A stretch of DNA of 64,000 nt from Atherix ibis (taxonomy: Eukaryota; Arthropoda; Insecta; Diptera; Athericidae). Both the position numbers and the translations under genes were made by a program. Position 1 is the stretch's first letter. The number at the start of each line of letters is the position of its first letter. Shown piece after piece: positions 1 to 12,259 of this stretch. The DNA is taken from assembly GCA_958298945.1 (NCBI GenBank), contig OY282608.1:76928806-76992805 (forward strand). Reading direction: 5' to 3'. The notes below the pieces were generated by a model. That model worked only from the letters and a program-made list of their open reading frames with translations, did no database searches and was not told the origin of the DNA.

Positions 1-31
1 GTTTGTTGGTTTGTTGGTTTGTTGGTTTGTT

Positions 32-2770
32 GGCTTCTTGGCTTGTTGGCAAGTTAGTTTGTTGGTTTTTTGGTTTGTTGGCTTATTGGTTTGTTGGTTT
101 GTTGGTTTGTTGGTTTGTTGGTTTGTTGGTTTGTTGGTTTGTTGGTTTGTTGGTTTGTTGGCTTGTTGGTTTGTTGGTTTTTTTGGTTTTTTGGTTTGTT
201 GGTTTGTTGGTTTGTTTGTATGTTGGTTTCATCGTTTGTTGGCTTGTTGGTTTGTTGGCTTGTTAGCTTGTTGGTATGTTGGTTTGTTGGTTTGTTAGTT
301 TGTTTGTTTTTTGGTTTGTTGGCTTGTTGGCTTGTTGGTTTGTTGGTTTGTTGGTTTGTTGGCTTGTTGGTTTGTTGGTTTGTTGGTTTGTTGGTTTGTT
401 GTTTTGTTGGTTTGCTTGTTTGTTGGTTTGTTGGTTTGTTGGTTTTTTGGTTTGTTTGTTTGTTGGTTTGTTGGTTTGTTGGTTTCTTCGTTTGTTGGTT
501 TTTTGGTTTCTTCGTTTATTGGTTTTTTGGTTTGTTGGTTTGTTGGTTTGTTGGTTTGTTGGTTTGTTGGTTTTTTGGTTTGTTGGCTTGTTGGTTTGTT
601 GGTTTGTTGGTTTGTTGGTTTGTTGGCTTCTTGGCTTGTTGGCAAGGTGGTTTGTTGGTTTGTTGATTTGTTGGTTTGTTGGTTTGTTGGTTTTTTGGTT
701 TGTTGGCTTATTGGTTTGTTGGTTTGTTGGTTTGTTGGTTTGTTGGTTTGTTGGTTTGTTGGTTTGTTGGTTTGTTGGTTTGTTGTTTTGTTGGTTTGCT
801 TGTTTGTTGGTTTGTTGGTTTGTTGGTTTTTTGGTTTGTTTGTTTGTTGGTTTGTTGGTTTGTTGGTTTCTTCGTTTGTTGGTTTTTTGGTTTCTTCGTT
901 TATTGGTTTTTTGGTTTGTTGGTTTGTTGGTTTGTTGGTTTGTTGGTTTGTTGGTTTTTTGGTTTGTTGGCTTGTTGGTTTGTTGGTTTGTTGGTTTGTT
1001 GGTTTGTTGGCTTCTTGGCTTGTTGGCAAGGTGGTTTGTTGGTTTGTTGATTTGTTGGTTTGTTGGTTTGTTGGTTTTTTGGTTTGTTGGCTTATTGGTT
1101 TGTTGGTTTGTTGGTTTGTTGGTTTGTTGGTTTGTTGGTTTGTTGGTTTGTTGGTTTCTTCGTTTGTTGGTTTTTTGGTTTCTTCGTTTGTTGGTTTTTT
1201 GGTTTGTTGGTTTGTTGGTTTGTTGGTTTGTTGGTTTGTTGGTTTGTTGGTTTGTTGGTTTTTTGGTTTGTTGGCTTGTTGGTTTGTTGGTTTGTTGGTT
1301 TGTTGGTTTGTTGGCTTCTTGGCTTGTTGGCAAGTTTGTTTGTTGGTTTTTTGGTTTGTTGGCTTATTGGTTTGTTGGTTTGTTGGTTTGTTGGTTTGTT
1401 GGTTTGTTGGCTTGTTGGTTTGTTGGTTTTTTGGTTTTTTGGTTTGTTGGTTTGTTGGTTTGTTTGTTTGTTGGTTTCATCTTTTGTTGGCTTGTTGGTT
1501 TGTTGGATTGTTGGCTTGTTGGCATGTTGGTTTGTTGGTTTGTTAGTTTGTTGGTTTTTTGGTTTGTTGGCTTGTTGGCTTGTTGGTTTGTTGGTTTGTT
1601 GGCTTGTTGGTTTGTTGGTTTGTTGTTTTGTTGGTTTGTTGGTTTGTTGGTTTGTTGGTTTGTTGGTTTGTTGGTTTGTTGGTTTGTTTGATTGTTGGTT
1701 TGTTCGTTTGTTGGCTTGTTGGTTTATTGGTTTCTTGGTTTGTTGGTTTGTTGGTTTGTTGATTTGTTGTTTTGTTGGTTTGCTTGTTTGTTGGTTTGTT
1801 GGTTTGTTGGTTTTTTGGCTTGTTTGTTTGTTGGCTTGTTGGCTTGTTGGTCTGTTAGTTTGTTTGTTTGTTGGTTTGTTGGTTTGTCGGGTTATTTGTT
1901 TGTTGGTTTGTTGGTTTTTGTTGGTTTGTTGGTTTGTTTGTTTGTTGGTTTGTTGGTTTGTTGGTTTGTTGTTTTGTTGGTTTGCTTGTTTGTTGGTTTG
2001 TTGGTTTGTTGGTTTTTTGGTTTGTTTGTTTGTTGGTTTGTTGGTTTGTTGGTTTCTTCGTTTGTTGGTTTTTTGGTTTCTTCGTTTATTGGTTTTTTGG
2101 TTTGTTGGTTTGTTGGTTTGTTGGTTTGTTGGTTTGTTGGTTTTTTGGTTTGTTGGCTTGTTGGTTTGTTGGTTTGTTGGTTTGTTGGTTTGTTGGCTTC
2201 TTGGCTTGTTGGCAAGGTGGTTTGTTGGTTTGTTGATTTGTTGGTTTGTTGGTTTGTTGGTTTTTTGGTTTGTTGGCTTATTGGTTTGTTGGTTTGTTGG
2301 TTTGTTGGTTTGTTGGTTTCTTCGTTTGTTGGTTTTTTGGTTTCTTCGTTTGTTGGTTTTTTGGTTTGTTGGTTTGTTGGTTTGTTGGTTTGTTGGTTTG
2401 TTGGTTTGTTGGTTTGTTGGTTTTTTGGTTTGTTGGCTTGTTGGTTTGTTGGTTTGTTGGTTTGTTGGTTTGTTGGCTTCTTGGCTTGTTGGCAAGTTTG
2501 TTTGTTGGTTTTTTGGTTTGTTGGCTTATTGGTTTGTTGGTTTGTTGGTTTGTTGGTTTGTTGGTTTGTTGGTTTTTTGGTTTGTTGGTTTGTTGGTTTG
2601 TTGGTTTGTTGGTTTGTTGGTTTTTTGGTTTGTTGGCTTGTTGGTTTGTTGGTTTGTTGGTTTGTTGGTTTGTTGGCTTCTTGGCTTGTTGGCAAGTTGG
2701 TTTGTTGGTTTTTTGGTTTGTTGGCTTATTGGTTTGTTGGTTTGTTGGTTTGTTGGTTTGTTGGTTTGTT
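32..2770 (+). repeat. HOR-A copy 1 (about 2.7 kb)
   Basis: First complete unit of a head-to-tail 2.7-kb higher-order repeat. The ordered landmarks are: the GGCAAG cassette (32), GGTTTCATCG (about 230), GGTATGTT (about 272), cassettes at 625, 1009 and 1312, GGTTTCATCTTTT (about 1478), GGCATGTT (about 1521), GTCGGG (about 1887), and cassettes at 2196, 2476 and 2676. The same order recurs 2,692-2,738 bases further on, so this is a real unit rather than a chance run of variants. Differences from copy 2 are mostly whole-octamer gains or losses. Confidence 0.75.
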
Positions 2771-5470
2771 GGCTTCTTGGCTTGTTGGCAAGTTAGTTTG
2801 TTGGTTTTTTGGTTGGTTGGCTTATTGGTTTGTTGGTTTGTTGGTTTGTTGGTTTGTTGGTTTGTTGGTTTGTTGGCTTGTTGGTTTGTTGGTTTTTTTG
2901 GTTTTTTGGTTTGTTGGTTTGTTGGTTTGTTTGTTTGTTGGTTTCATCGTTTGTTGGCTTGTTGGTTTGTTGGCTTGTTAGCTTGTTGGTATGTTGGTTT
3001 GTTGGTTTGTTAGTTTGTTTGTTTTTTGGTTTGTTGGCTTGTTGGCTTGTTGGTTTGTTGGTTTGTTGGTTTGTTGGCTTGTTGGTTTGTTGGTTTGTTG
3101 GTTTGTTGTTTTGTTGGTTTGCTTGTTTGTTGGTTTGTTGGTTTGTTGGTTTTTTGGTTTGTTTGTTTGTTGGTTTGTTGGTTTGTTGGTTTGTTGGTTT
3201 CTTCGTTTGTTGGTTTTTTGGTTTCTTCGTTTATTGGTTTTTTGGTTTGTTGGTTTGTTGGTTTGTTGGTTTGTTGGTTTGTTGGTTTTTTGGTTTGTTG
3301 GCTTGTTGGTTTGTTGGTTTGTTGGTTTGTTGGTTTGTTGGCTTCTTGGCTTGTTGGCAAGGTGGTTTGTTGGTTTGTTGATTTGTTGGTTTGTTGGTTT
3401 GTTGGTTTTTTGGTTTGTTGGCTTATTGGTTTGTTGGTTTGTTGGTTTGTTGGTTTGTTGGTTTGTTGGTTTGTTGGTTTGTTGGTTTGTTGTTTTGTTG
3501 GTTTGCTTGTTTGTTGGTTTGTTGGTTTTTTGGTTTGTTTGTTTGTTGGTTTGTTGGTTTGTTGGTTTCTTCGTTTGTTGGTTTTTTGGTTTCTTCGTTT
3601 ATTGGTTTTTTGGTTTGTTGGTTTGTTGGTTTGTTGGTTTGTTGGTTTGTTGGTTTTTTGGTTTTTTGGTTTGTTGGCTTGTTGGTTTGTTGGTTTGTTG
3701 GTTTGTTGGTTTGTTGGCTTCTTGGCTTGTTGGCAAGGTGGTTTGTTGGTTTGTTGATTTGTTGGTTTGTTGGTTTGTTGGTTTTTTGGTTTGTTGGCTT
3801 ATTGGTTTGTTGGTTTGTTGGTTTGTTGGTTTGTTGGTTTGTTGGTTTGTTGGTTTCTTCGTTTGTTGGTTTTTTGGTTTCTTCGTTTGTTGGTTTTTTG
3901 GTTTGTTGGTTTGTTGGTTTGTTGGTTTGTTGGTTTGTTGGTTTGTTGGTTTGGTGGTTTGTTGGTTTTTTGGTTTGTTGGCTTGTTGGTTTGTTGGTTT
4001 GTTGGTTTGTTGGTTTGCTGGCTTCTTGGCTTGTTGGCAAGTTTGTTTGTTGGTTTTTTGGTTTGTTGGCTTATTGGTTTGTTGGTTTGTTGGTTTGTTG
4101 GTTTGTTGGTTTGTTGGCTTGTTGGTTTGTTGGTTTTTTGGTTTTTTGGTTTGTTGGTTTGTTGGTTTGTTTGTTTGTTGGTTTCATCTTTTGTTGGCTT
4201 GTTGGTTTGTTGGATTGTTGGCTTGTTGGCATGTTGGTTTGTTGGTTTGTTAGTTTGTTGGTTTTTTGGTTTGTTGGCTTGTTGGCTTGTTGGTTTGTTG
4301 GTTTGTTGGCTTGTTGGTTTGTTGGTTTGTTGTTTTGTTGGTTTGTTGGTTTGTTGGTTTGTTGGTTTGTTGGTTTGTTGGTTTGTTGGTTTGTTTGATT
4401 GTTGGTTTGTTCGTTTGTTGGCTTGTTGGTTTATTGGTTTCTTGGTTTGTTGGTTTGTTGGTTTGTTGATTTGTTGTTTTGTTGGTTTGCTTGTTTGTTG
4501 GTTTGTTGGTTTGTTGGTTTTTTGGCTTGTTTGTTTGTTGGCTTGTTGGCTTGTTGGTCTGTTAGTTTGTTTCTTTGTTGGTTTGTTGGTTTGTCGGGTT
4601 ATTTGTTTGTTGGTTTGTTGGTTTTTGTTGGTTTGTTGGTTTGTTTGTTTGTTGGTTTGTTGGTTTGTTGGTTTGTTGTTTTGTTGGTTTGCTTGTTTGT
4701 TGGTTTGTTGGTTTGTTGGTTTTTTGGTTTGTTTGTTTGTTGGTTTGTTGGTTTGTTGGTTTCTTCGTTTGTTGGTTTTTTGGTTTCTTCGTTTATTGGT
4801 TTTTTGGTTTGTTGGTTTGTTGGTTTGTTGGTTTGTTGGTTTGTTGGTTTTTTGGTTTTTTGGTTTTTTGGTTTGTTGGCTTGTTGGTTTGTTGGTTTGT
4901 TGGTTTGTTGGTTTGTTGGCTTCTTGGCTTGTTGGCAAGGTGGTTTGTTGGTTTGTTGATTTGTTGGTTTGTTGGTTTGTTGGTTTTTTGGTTTGTTGGC
5001 TTATTGGTTTGTTGGTTTGTTAGTTTGTTGGTTTGTTGGTTTGTTGGTTTGTTGGTTTCTTCGTTTGTTGGTTTTTTGGTTTCTTCGTTTGTTGGTTTTT
5101 TGGTTTGTTGGTTTGTTGGTTTGTTGGTTTGTTGGTTTGTTGGTTTGTTGGTTTGTTGGTTTTTTGGTTTGTTGGCTTGTTGGTTTGTTGGTTTGTTGGT
5201 TTGTTGGTTTGCTGGCTTCTTGGCTTGTTGGCAAGTTTGTTTGTTGGTTTTTTGGTTTGTTGGCTTATTGGTTTGTTGGTTTGTTGGTTTGTTGGTTTGT
5301 TGGTTTGTTGGCTTGTTGGTTTGTTGGTTTTTTGGTTTTTTGGTTTGTTGGTTTGTTGGTTTGTTGGTTTGTTGGTTTGTTGGCTTGTTGGTTTGTTGGT
5401 TTTTTTGGTTTTTTGGTTTTTTGGTTTGTTGGCTTGTTGGTTTGTTGGTTTGTTGGTTTGTTGGTTTGTT
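2771..5470 (+). repeat. HOR-A copy 2 (about 2.7 kb)
   Basis: Repeats copy 1 in the same order: cassette 2771, GGTTTCATCG about 2945, GGTATGTT about 2988, cassettes 3340, 3716 and 4019, GGTTTCATCTTTT about 4186, GGCATGTT about 4230, GTCGGG about 4594, cassettes 4918 and 5214. Offsets to copy 1 run 2,707-2,738 and to copy 3 run 2,691-2,700. A single base marks it against copy 1: TTTCTTTG at about 4,570, shared with copy 3, where copy 1 has TTTGTTTG. Copies 2 and 3 are therefore closer to each other. Confidence 0.75.
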
Positions 5471-8060
5471 GGCTTCTTGGCTTGTTGGCAAGGTGGTTTG
5501 TTGGTTTTTTGGTTTGTTGGCTTATTGGTTTGTTGGTTTGTTGGTTTGTTGGTTTGTTGGTTTGTTGGTTTGTTGGCTTGTTGGTTTGTTGGTTTTTTTG
5601 GTTTTTTGGTTTGTTGGTTTGTTGGTTTGTTTGTTTGTTGGTTTCATCGTTTGTTGGCTTGTTGGTTTGTTGGCTTGTTAGCTTGTTGGTATGTTGGTTT
5701 GTTGGTTTGTTAGTTTGTTTGTTTTTTGGTTTGTTGGCTTGTTGGCTTGTTGGTTTGTTGGTTTGTTGGTTTGTTGGCTTGTTGGTTTGTTGGTTTGTTG
5801 GTTTGTTGGTTTGTTGTTTTGTTGGTTTGCTTGTTTGTTGGTTTGTTGGTTTGTTGGTTTTTTGGTTTGTTTGTTTGTTGGTTTGTTGGTTTGTTGGTTT
5901 CTTCGTTTGTTGGTTTTTTGGTTTCTTCGTTTATTGGTTTTTTGGTTTGTTGGTTTGTTGGTTTGTTGGTTTGTTGGTTTGTTGGTTTTTTGGTTTGTTG
6001 GCTTGTTGGTTTGTTGGTTTGTTGGTTTGTTGGTTTGTTGGCTTCTTGGCTTGTTGGCAAGGTAGTTTGTTGGTTTGTTGATTTGTTGGTTTGTTGGTTT
6101 GTTGGTTTTTTGGTTTGTTGGCTTATTGGTTTGTTGGTTTGTTGGTTTGTTGGTTTGTTGGTTTGTTGGTTTGTTGGTTTGTTGTTTTGTTGGTTTGCTT
6201 GTTTGTTGGTTTGTTGGTTTGTTGGTTTTTTGGTTTGTTTGTTTGTTGGTTTGTTGGTTTGTTGGTTTCTTCGTTTGTTGGTTTTTTGGTTTCTTCGTTT
6301 ATTGGTTTTTTGGTTTGTTGGTTTGTTGGTTTGTTGGTTTGTTGGTTTGTTGGTTTTTTGGTTTTTTGGTTTGTTGGCTTGTTGGTTTGTTGGTTTGTTG
6401 GTTTGTTGGTTTGTTGGCTTCTTGGCTTGTTGGCAAGGTGGTTTGTTGGTTTGTTGATTTGTTGGTTTGTTGGTTTGTTGGTTTTTTGGTTTGTTGGCTT
6501 ATTGGTTTGTTGGTTTGTTGGTTTGTTGGTTTGTTGGTTTATTGGTTTCTTCGTTTGTTGGTTTTTTGGTTTCTTCGTTTGTTGGTTTTTTGGTTTGTTG
6601 GTTTGTTGGTTTGTTGGTTTGTTGGTTTGTTGGTTTGTTGGTTTGTTGGTTTGTTGGTTTTTTGGTTTGTTGGCTTGTTGGTTTGTTGGTTTGTTGGTTT
6701 GTTGGTTTGCTGGCTTCTTGGCTTGTTGGCAAGTTTGTTTGTTGGTTTTTTGGTTTGTTGGCTTATTGGTTTGTTGGTTTGTTGGTTTGTTGGTTTGTTG
6801 GTTTGTTGGCTTGTTGGTTTGTTGGTTTTTTGGTTTTTTGGTTTGTTGATTTGTTGGTTTGTTTGTTTGTTGGTTTCATCTTTTGTTGGCTTGTTGGTTT
6901 GTTGGATTGTTGGCTTGTTGGCATGTTGGTTTGTTGGTTTGTTAGTTTGTTGGTTTTTTGGTTTGTTGGCTTGTTGGCTTGTTGGTTTGTTGGTTTGTTG
7001 GCTTGTTGGTTTGTTGGTTTGTTGTTTTGTTGGTTTGTTGGTTTGTTGGTTTGTTGGTTTGTTGGTTTGTTGGTTTGTTGGTTTGTTTGATTGTTGGTTT
7101 GTTCGTTTGTTGGCTTGTTGGTTTATTGGTTTCTTGGTTTGTTGGTTTGTTGGTTTGTTGATTTGTTGTTTTGTTGGTTTGCTTGTTTGTTGGTTTGTTG
7201 GTTTGTTGGTTTTTTGGCTTGTTTGTTTGTTGGCTTGTTGGCTTGTTGGTCTGTTAGTTTGTTTCTTTGTTGGTTTGTTGGTTTGTCGGGTTATTTGTTT
7301 GTTGGTTTGTTGGTTTTTGTTGGTTTGTTGGTTTGTTTGTTTGTTGGTTTGTTGGTTTGTTGGTTTGTTGTTTTGTTGGTTTGCTTGTTTGTTGGTTTGT
7401 TGGTTTGTTGGTTTTTTGGTTTGTTTGTTTGTTGGTTTGTTGGTTTGTTGGTTTCTTCGTTTGTTGGTTTTTTGGTTTCTTCGTTTATTGGTTTTTTGGT
7501 TTGTTGGTTTGTTGGTTTGTTGGTTTGTTGGTTTGTTGGTTTTTTGGTTTTTTGGTTTTTTGGTTTGTTGGCTTGTTGGTTTGTTGGTTTGTTGGTTTGT
7601 TGGTTTGTTGGCTTCTTGGCTTGTTGGCAAGGTGGTTTGTTGGTTTGTTGATTTGTTGGTTTGTTGGTTTGTTGGTTTTTTGGTTTGTTGGCTTATTGGT
7701 TTGTTGGTTTGTTGGTTTGTTGGTTTGTTGGTTTGTTGGTTTGTTGGTTTCTTCGTTTGTTGGTTTTTTGGTTTCTTCGTTTGTTGGTTTTTTGGTTTGT
7801 TGGTTTGTTGGTTTGTTGGTTTGTTGGTTTGTTAATTTGTTGGTTTGTTGGTTTGTTGGTTTTTTGGTTTGTTGGCTTGTTGGTTTGTTGGTTTGTTGGT
7901 TTGTTGGTTTGCTGGCTTCTTGGCTTGTTGGCAAGTTTGTTTGTTGGTTTTTTGGTTTGTTGGCTTATTGGTTTGTTGGTTTGTTGGTTTGTTGGTTTGT
8001 TGGTTTGTTGGCTTGTTGGTTTGTTGGTTTTTTGGTTTTTTGGTTTGTTGGTTTGTTGGT
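5471..8060 (+). repeat. HOR-A copy 3 (about 2.6 kb, right end merges into shorter units)
   Basis: Third copy: cassette 5471, GGTTTCATCG about 5646, GGTATGTT about 5688, cassettes 6040, 6416 and 6712, GGTTTCATCTTTT about 6877, GGCATGTT about 6920, GTCGGG about 7286, cassettes 7609 and 7914. It departs from copy 2 near 8,060. There the array re-enters the GGTTTCATCTTTT-GGCATGTT-GTCGGG module instead of starting a fourth full unit, so the 2.7-kb periodicity gives way to a shorter one. Confidence 0.7.
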
Positions 8061-9600
8061 TTGTTTGTTTGTTGGTTTCATCTTTTGTTGGCTTGTTGGT
8101 TTGTTGGATTGTTGGCTTGTTGGCATGTTGGTTTGTTGGTTTGTTAGTTTGTTGGTTTTTTGGTTTGTTGGCTTGTTGGCTTGTTGGTTTGTTGGTTTGT
8201 TGGCTTGTTGGTTTGTTGGTTTGTTGTTTTGTTGGTTTGTTGGTTTGTTGGTTTGTTGGTTTGTTGGTTTGTTGGTTTGTTGGTTTGTTTGATTGTTGGT
8301 TTGTTCGTTTGTTGGCTTGTTGGTTTATTGGTTTCTTGGTTTGTTGGTTTGTTGGTTTGTTGATTTGTTGTTTTGTTGGTTTGCTTGTTTGTTGGTTTGT
8401 TGGTTTGTTGGTTTTTTGGCTTGTTTGTTTGTTGGCTTGTTGGCTTGTTGGTCTGTTAGTTTGTTTGTTTGTTGGTTTGTTGGTTTGTCGGGTTATTTGT
8501 TTGTTGGTTTGTTGGTTTGTTGGTTTTTTGGTTTGTTTGTTTGTTGGTTTGTTGGTTTGTTGGTTTCTTCGTTTGTTGGTTTTTTGGTTTCTTCGTTTAT
8601 TGGTTTTTTGGTTTGTTGGTTTGTTGGTTTGTTGGTTTGTTGGTTTGTTGGTTTTTTGGTTTGTTGGTTGTTGGCTTGTTGGTTTGTTGGTTTGTTGGTT
8701 TGTTGGTTTGTTGGCTTCTTGGCTTGTTGGCAAGGTGGTTTGTTGGTTTGTTGATTTGTTGGTTTGTTGGTTTGTTGGTTTTTTGGTTTGTTGGCTTATT
8801 GGTTTGTTGGTTTGTTGGTTTGTTGGTTTGTTGGTTTGTTGGTTTGTTGGTTTCTTCGTTTGTTGGTTTTTTGGTTTCTTCGTTTGTTGGTTTTTTGGTT
8901 TGTTGGTTTGTTGGTTTGTTGGTTTGTTGGTTTGTTGGTTTGTTGGTTTTTTGGTTTGTTGGCTTGTTGGTTTGTTGGTTTGTTGGTTTGTTGGTTTGTT
9001 GGCTTCTTGGCTTGTTGGCAAGTTTGTTTGTTGGTTTTTTGGTTTGTTGGCTTATTGGTTTGTTGGTTTGTTGGTTTGTTGGTTTGTTGGTTTGTTGGCT
9101 TGTTGGTTTGTTGGTTTTTTGGTTTTTTTGGTTTGTTGGTTTGTTGGTTTGTTTGTTTGTTGGTTTCATCTTTTGTTGGCTTGTTGGTTTGTTGGATTGT
9201 TGGCTTGTTGGCATGTTGGTTTGTTGGTTTGTTAGTTTGTTGGTTTGTTGGCTTGTTGGTTTGTTGGTTTGTTGTTTTGTTGGTTTGTTGGTTTGTTGGT
9301 TTGTTGGTTTGTTGGTTTGTTGGTTTGTTGGTTTGTTTGATTGTTGGTTTGTTCGTTTGTTGGCTTGTTGGTTTATTGGTTTCTTGGTTTGTTGGTTTGT
9401 TGGTTTGTTGATTTGTTGTTTTGTTGGTTTGCTTGTTTGTTGGTTTGTTGGTTTGTTGGTTTTTTGGCTTGTTTGTTTGTTGGCTTGTTGGCTTGTTGGT
9501 CTGTTAGTTTGTTTGTTTGTTGGTTTGTTGGTTTGTCGGGTTATTTGTTTGTTGGTTTGTTGGTTTTTGTTGGTTTGTTGGTTTGTTTGTTTGTTGGTTT
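6712..9600 (+). repeat. 1.1-1.2-kb sub-unit repeated three times (third copy partial)
   Basis: A module made of a GGCAAGTTTG cassette, GGTTTCATCTTTT, GGCATGTT, GTCGGGTTATTTG, the TTCTTCG doublet and a GGCAAGG cassette occurs at 6,712-7,913, at 7,914-9,000, and partly at 9,001 to about 9,600. Spacings of the left cassette are about 1,202 and 1,087. The second copy is shorter: near 8,510-8,520 and 8,660-8,690 it lacks octamers present in the first. The third keeps the module to GTCGGG (about 9,535) and then passes into HOR-B sequence. This is one segment of HOR-A amplified on its own. Confidence 0.7.
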
Positions 9601-12259
9601 GTTGGTTTGTTAGTTTGTTGGTTTGTTGTTGTTTGTTGGTTTGTTGGTTTGTTGGTTTGTTGGTTTGTTGGTTTTTTGGTTTGTTGGTTTGTTGGTTTGT
9701 TCGTTTGTTGGTTTGTTGGTTTGTTGGTTTGTTGGTTTGTTCGTTTGTTTGTTTGTTGGTTTGTTCGTTTGTTCGTTTGTTGGTTTGTTGGTTTGTTCGT
9801 TTGTTGGTTTGTTGGTTTGCTGTTTTGTTGGTTTGTTCATTTGTTGGTTTGTTGGTTTGTTGGTTTGTTGGCTTGTTGGCTTGTTGGTTTGTTGGTTTGT
9901 TTGCTTGTTGGTTTGTTGGTTTGTTGGTTTGTTGGTTTGTTGGCTTGTTGCGTTTTTTGGTTTGTTGGTTTGTTGGTTTGTTGGTTTGTTGGTTTGTTTG
10001 TTGGTTTGTTGGTTTGTTGGTTTGTTGGTTTGTTGGTTTGTTGGTTTGTTGGTTTGTTGGTTTGTTGGTTTGTTGGTTTGTTGGTTTAATGGTTTGTTGT
10101 TTTTTGGTTTGTAGGCTTGTTTGTTTGTTGGTTTGTTGGTTTGTTCGTTTGTTCGTTTGTTGGCTTGTTGGTTTGTTGGTTTGTTGGTTTGTTGATTTGT
10201 TTGTTTGTTGGTTTGATCGTTTGTTGGCTTGTTGGTTTGTTGGCTTGTTGCCTTGTTGGCTTGTTGGCTTGTTGGCTTGTTGGTTTGTTAGTTTGTTGGT
10301 TTGTTGGTTTGTTGGTTTGTTGGCTTGTTGGTTTGTTGGCTTGTTGGTTTGTTGGCTGGTTGGCTTGTTGGTTTGTTGGCTTGTTTGTTTGTTGGTTTGT
10401 TCGTTTGTTGGCTTGTTGGTTTGCTGGCTTGTTGGCATGTTGGTTTGTTGGTTTGTTGGTTTGTTGGTTTGTTGGTTTGTTAGTTTGCTGGTTTGTTGGT
10501 TTGTTGGTTTGCTGGTTTTTTGGTTTTTTGGTTTGTTGGCTTATTGGCTTGTTGGTTTGTTGGTTTGTTGGTTTGTTGGTTTGTTGGTTTGTTGGTTTCT
10601 TCGTTTGTTGGTTTTTTGGTTTCTTCGTTTGTTGGTTTTTTGGTTTGTTGGTTTGTTGGTTTGTTTGTTTGTTGGTTTGTTGGTTTTTTGGTTTGTTGGC
10701 TTGTTGGTTTGTTGGTTTGTTGGTTTGTTGGTTTGTTGGCTTCTTGGCTTGTTGTCAAGTTGGTTTGTTGGTTTGTTGGTTTGTTGGTTTTTTGGTTTGT
10801 TGGTTTGTTGGTTTGTTGGTTTGTTGGTTTGTTGGTTTGTTGGTTTTTTGGTTTGTTGGCTTGTTGGTTTGTTGGTTTGTTGGTTTGTTGGTTTGTTGGT
10901 TTGTTGGCTTCTTGGCTTGTTGGCAAGTTGGTTTGTTGGTTTTTCGGTTTGTTGGCTTATTGGTTTGTTGGGTTGTTGGTTTGTTGGTTTGTTGGTTTGT
11001 TGGTTTCTTCGTTTGCTGGTTTTTTTGTTTCTTCGTTTGTTGGTTTTTTGGTTTGTTGGTTTGTTGGTTTGTTGGTTTGTTGGTTTTTTGGTTTGTTGGC
11101 TTGTTGGTTTGTTGGTTTGTTGGTTTGTTGGCTTCTTGGCTTGTTGGCAAGTTAGTTTGTTGTTTTTTTGGTTTGTTGGCTTATTGGTTTGTTGGCTTGT
11201 TGGTTTGTTGGTTTGTTGGTTTGTTGGCTTGTTGGTTTGTTGGTTTTTTGGTTTTTTGTTTTGTTGGTTTGTTGGTTTGTTTGTTTGTTGGTTTCATCGT
11301 TTGTTGGCTTGTTGGTTTGTTGGCTTGTTAGCTTGTTGGTATGTTGGTTTGTTGGTTTGTTAGTTTGTTTGTTTTTTGGTTTGTTGGCTTGTTGGCTTCT
11401 TGGTTTGTTGGTTTGTTGGTTTGTTGGCTTGTTGGTTTGTTGGTTTGTTGGTTTGTTGGTTTGTTGGTTTGCTGGTTTGTTGGTTTGTTTGATTGTTGGT
11501 TTGTTCGTTTGTTGGCTTGTTGGTTTATTGGTTTGTTGGTTTGTTGGTTTGTTGGTTTGTTGGTTTGTTGTTTTGTTGGTTTGCTTGTTTGTTGGTTTGT
11601 TGGTTTGTTGGTTTTTTGGCTTGTTTGTTTGTTGGTTTGTTGGTTTGTTGGTTTGTTGGTTTCTTCGTTTGTTGGTTTTTTGGTTTCTTCGTTTATTGGT
11701 TTTTTGGTTTGTTGGTTTGTTGGTTTGTTGGTTTGTTGGTTTGTTGGTTTTTTGGTTTGTTGGTTTGTTGGCTTATTGGTTTGTTGGTTTGTTGGTTTGT
11801 TGGTTTGTTGGTTTGTTGGTTTCTTCGTTTGTTGGTTTTTTGATTTCTTCGTTTGTTGGTTTTTTGGTTTGTTGGTTTGTTGGTTTGTTGGTTTGTTGGT
11901 TTGTTGGTTTGTTGGTTTGTTGGTTTGTTGGTTTTTTGGTTTGTTGGCTTGTTGGTTTGTTGGTTTGTTGGTTTGTTGGTTTGTTGGCTTCTTGGCTTGT
12001 TGGCAAGTTTGTTTGTTGATTTTTTGGTTTGTTGGCTTATTGGTTTGTTGGTTTGTTGGTTTGTTGGTTTGTTGGCTTGTTGGTTTGTTGGTTTTTTGGT
12101 TTTTTTGGTTTGTTGGTTTGTTGGTTTGTTTGTTTGTTGGTTTCATCTTTTGTTGGCTTGTTGGTTTGTTGGATTGTTGGCTTGTTGGCATGTTGGTTTG
12201 TTGGTTTGTTAGTTTGTTGGTTTTTTGGTTTGTTGGCTTGTTGGCTTGTTGGTTTGTTG
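9243..12259 (+). repeat. HOR-B copy 1 (about 3.02 kb)
   Basis: Unit of a 3.0-kb tandem duplication. Landmarks in order: TTTCTTGG after GTTTATTGG (about 9,380), GTCGGG (about 9,535), GTTGTTGTTTG (about 9,626), a run of CGTTTGTT-rich octamers (9,700-9,830), GTTGCGTTTTTTGG (about 9,948), GTTTAATGG (about 10,088), TAGGCT (10112), GGTTTGATCG (about 10,207), GCTGGTTGG (about 10,350), TTCTTCG doublets, cassettes, and GGTTTCATC at about 11,294 and 12,144. Offsets to copy 2 are 3,013-3,021 over its whole length. Confidence 0.8.
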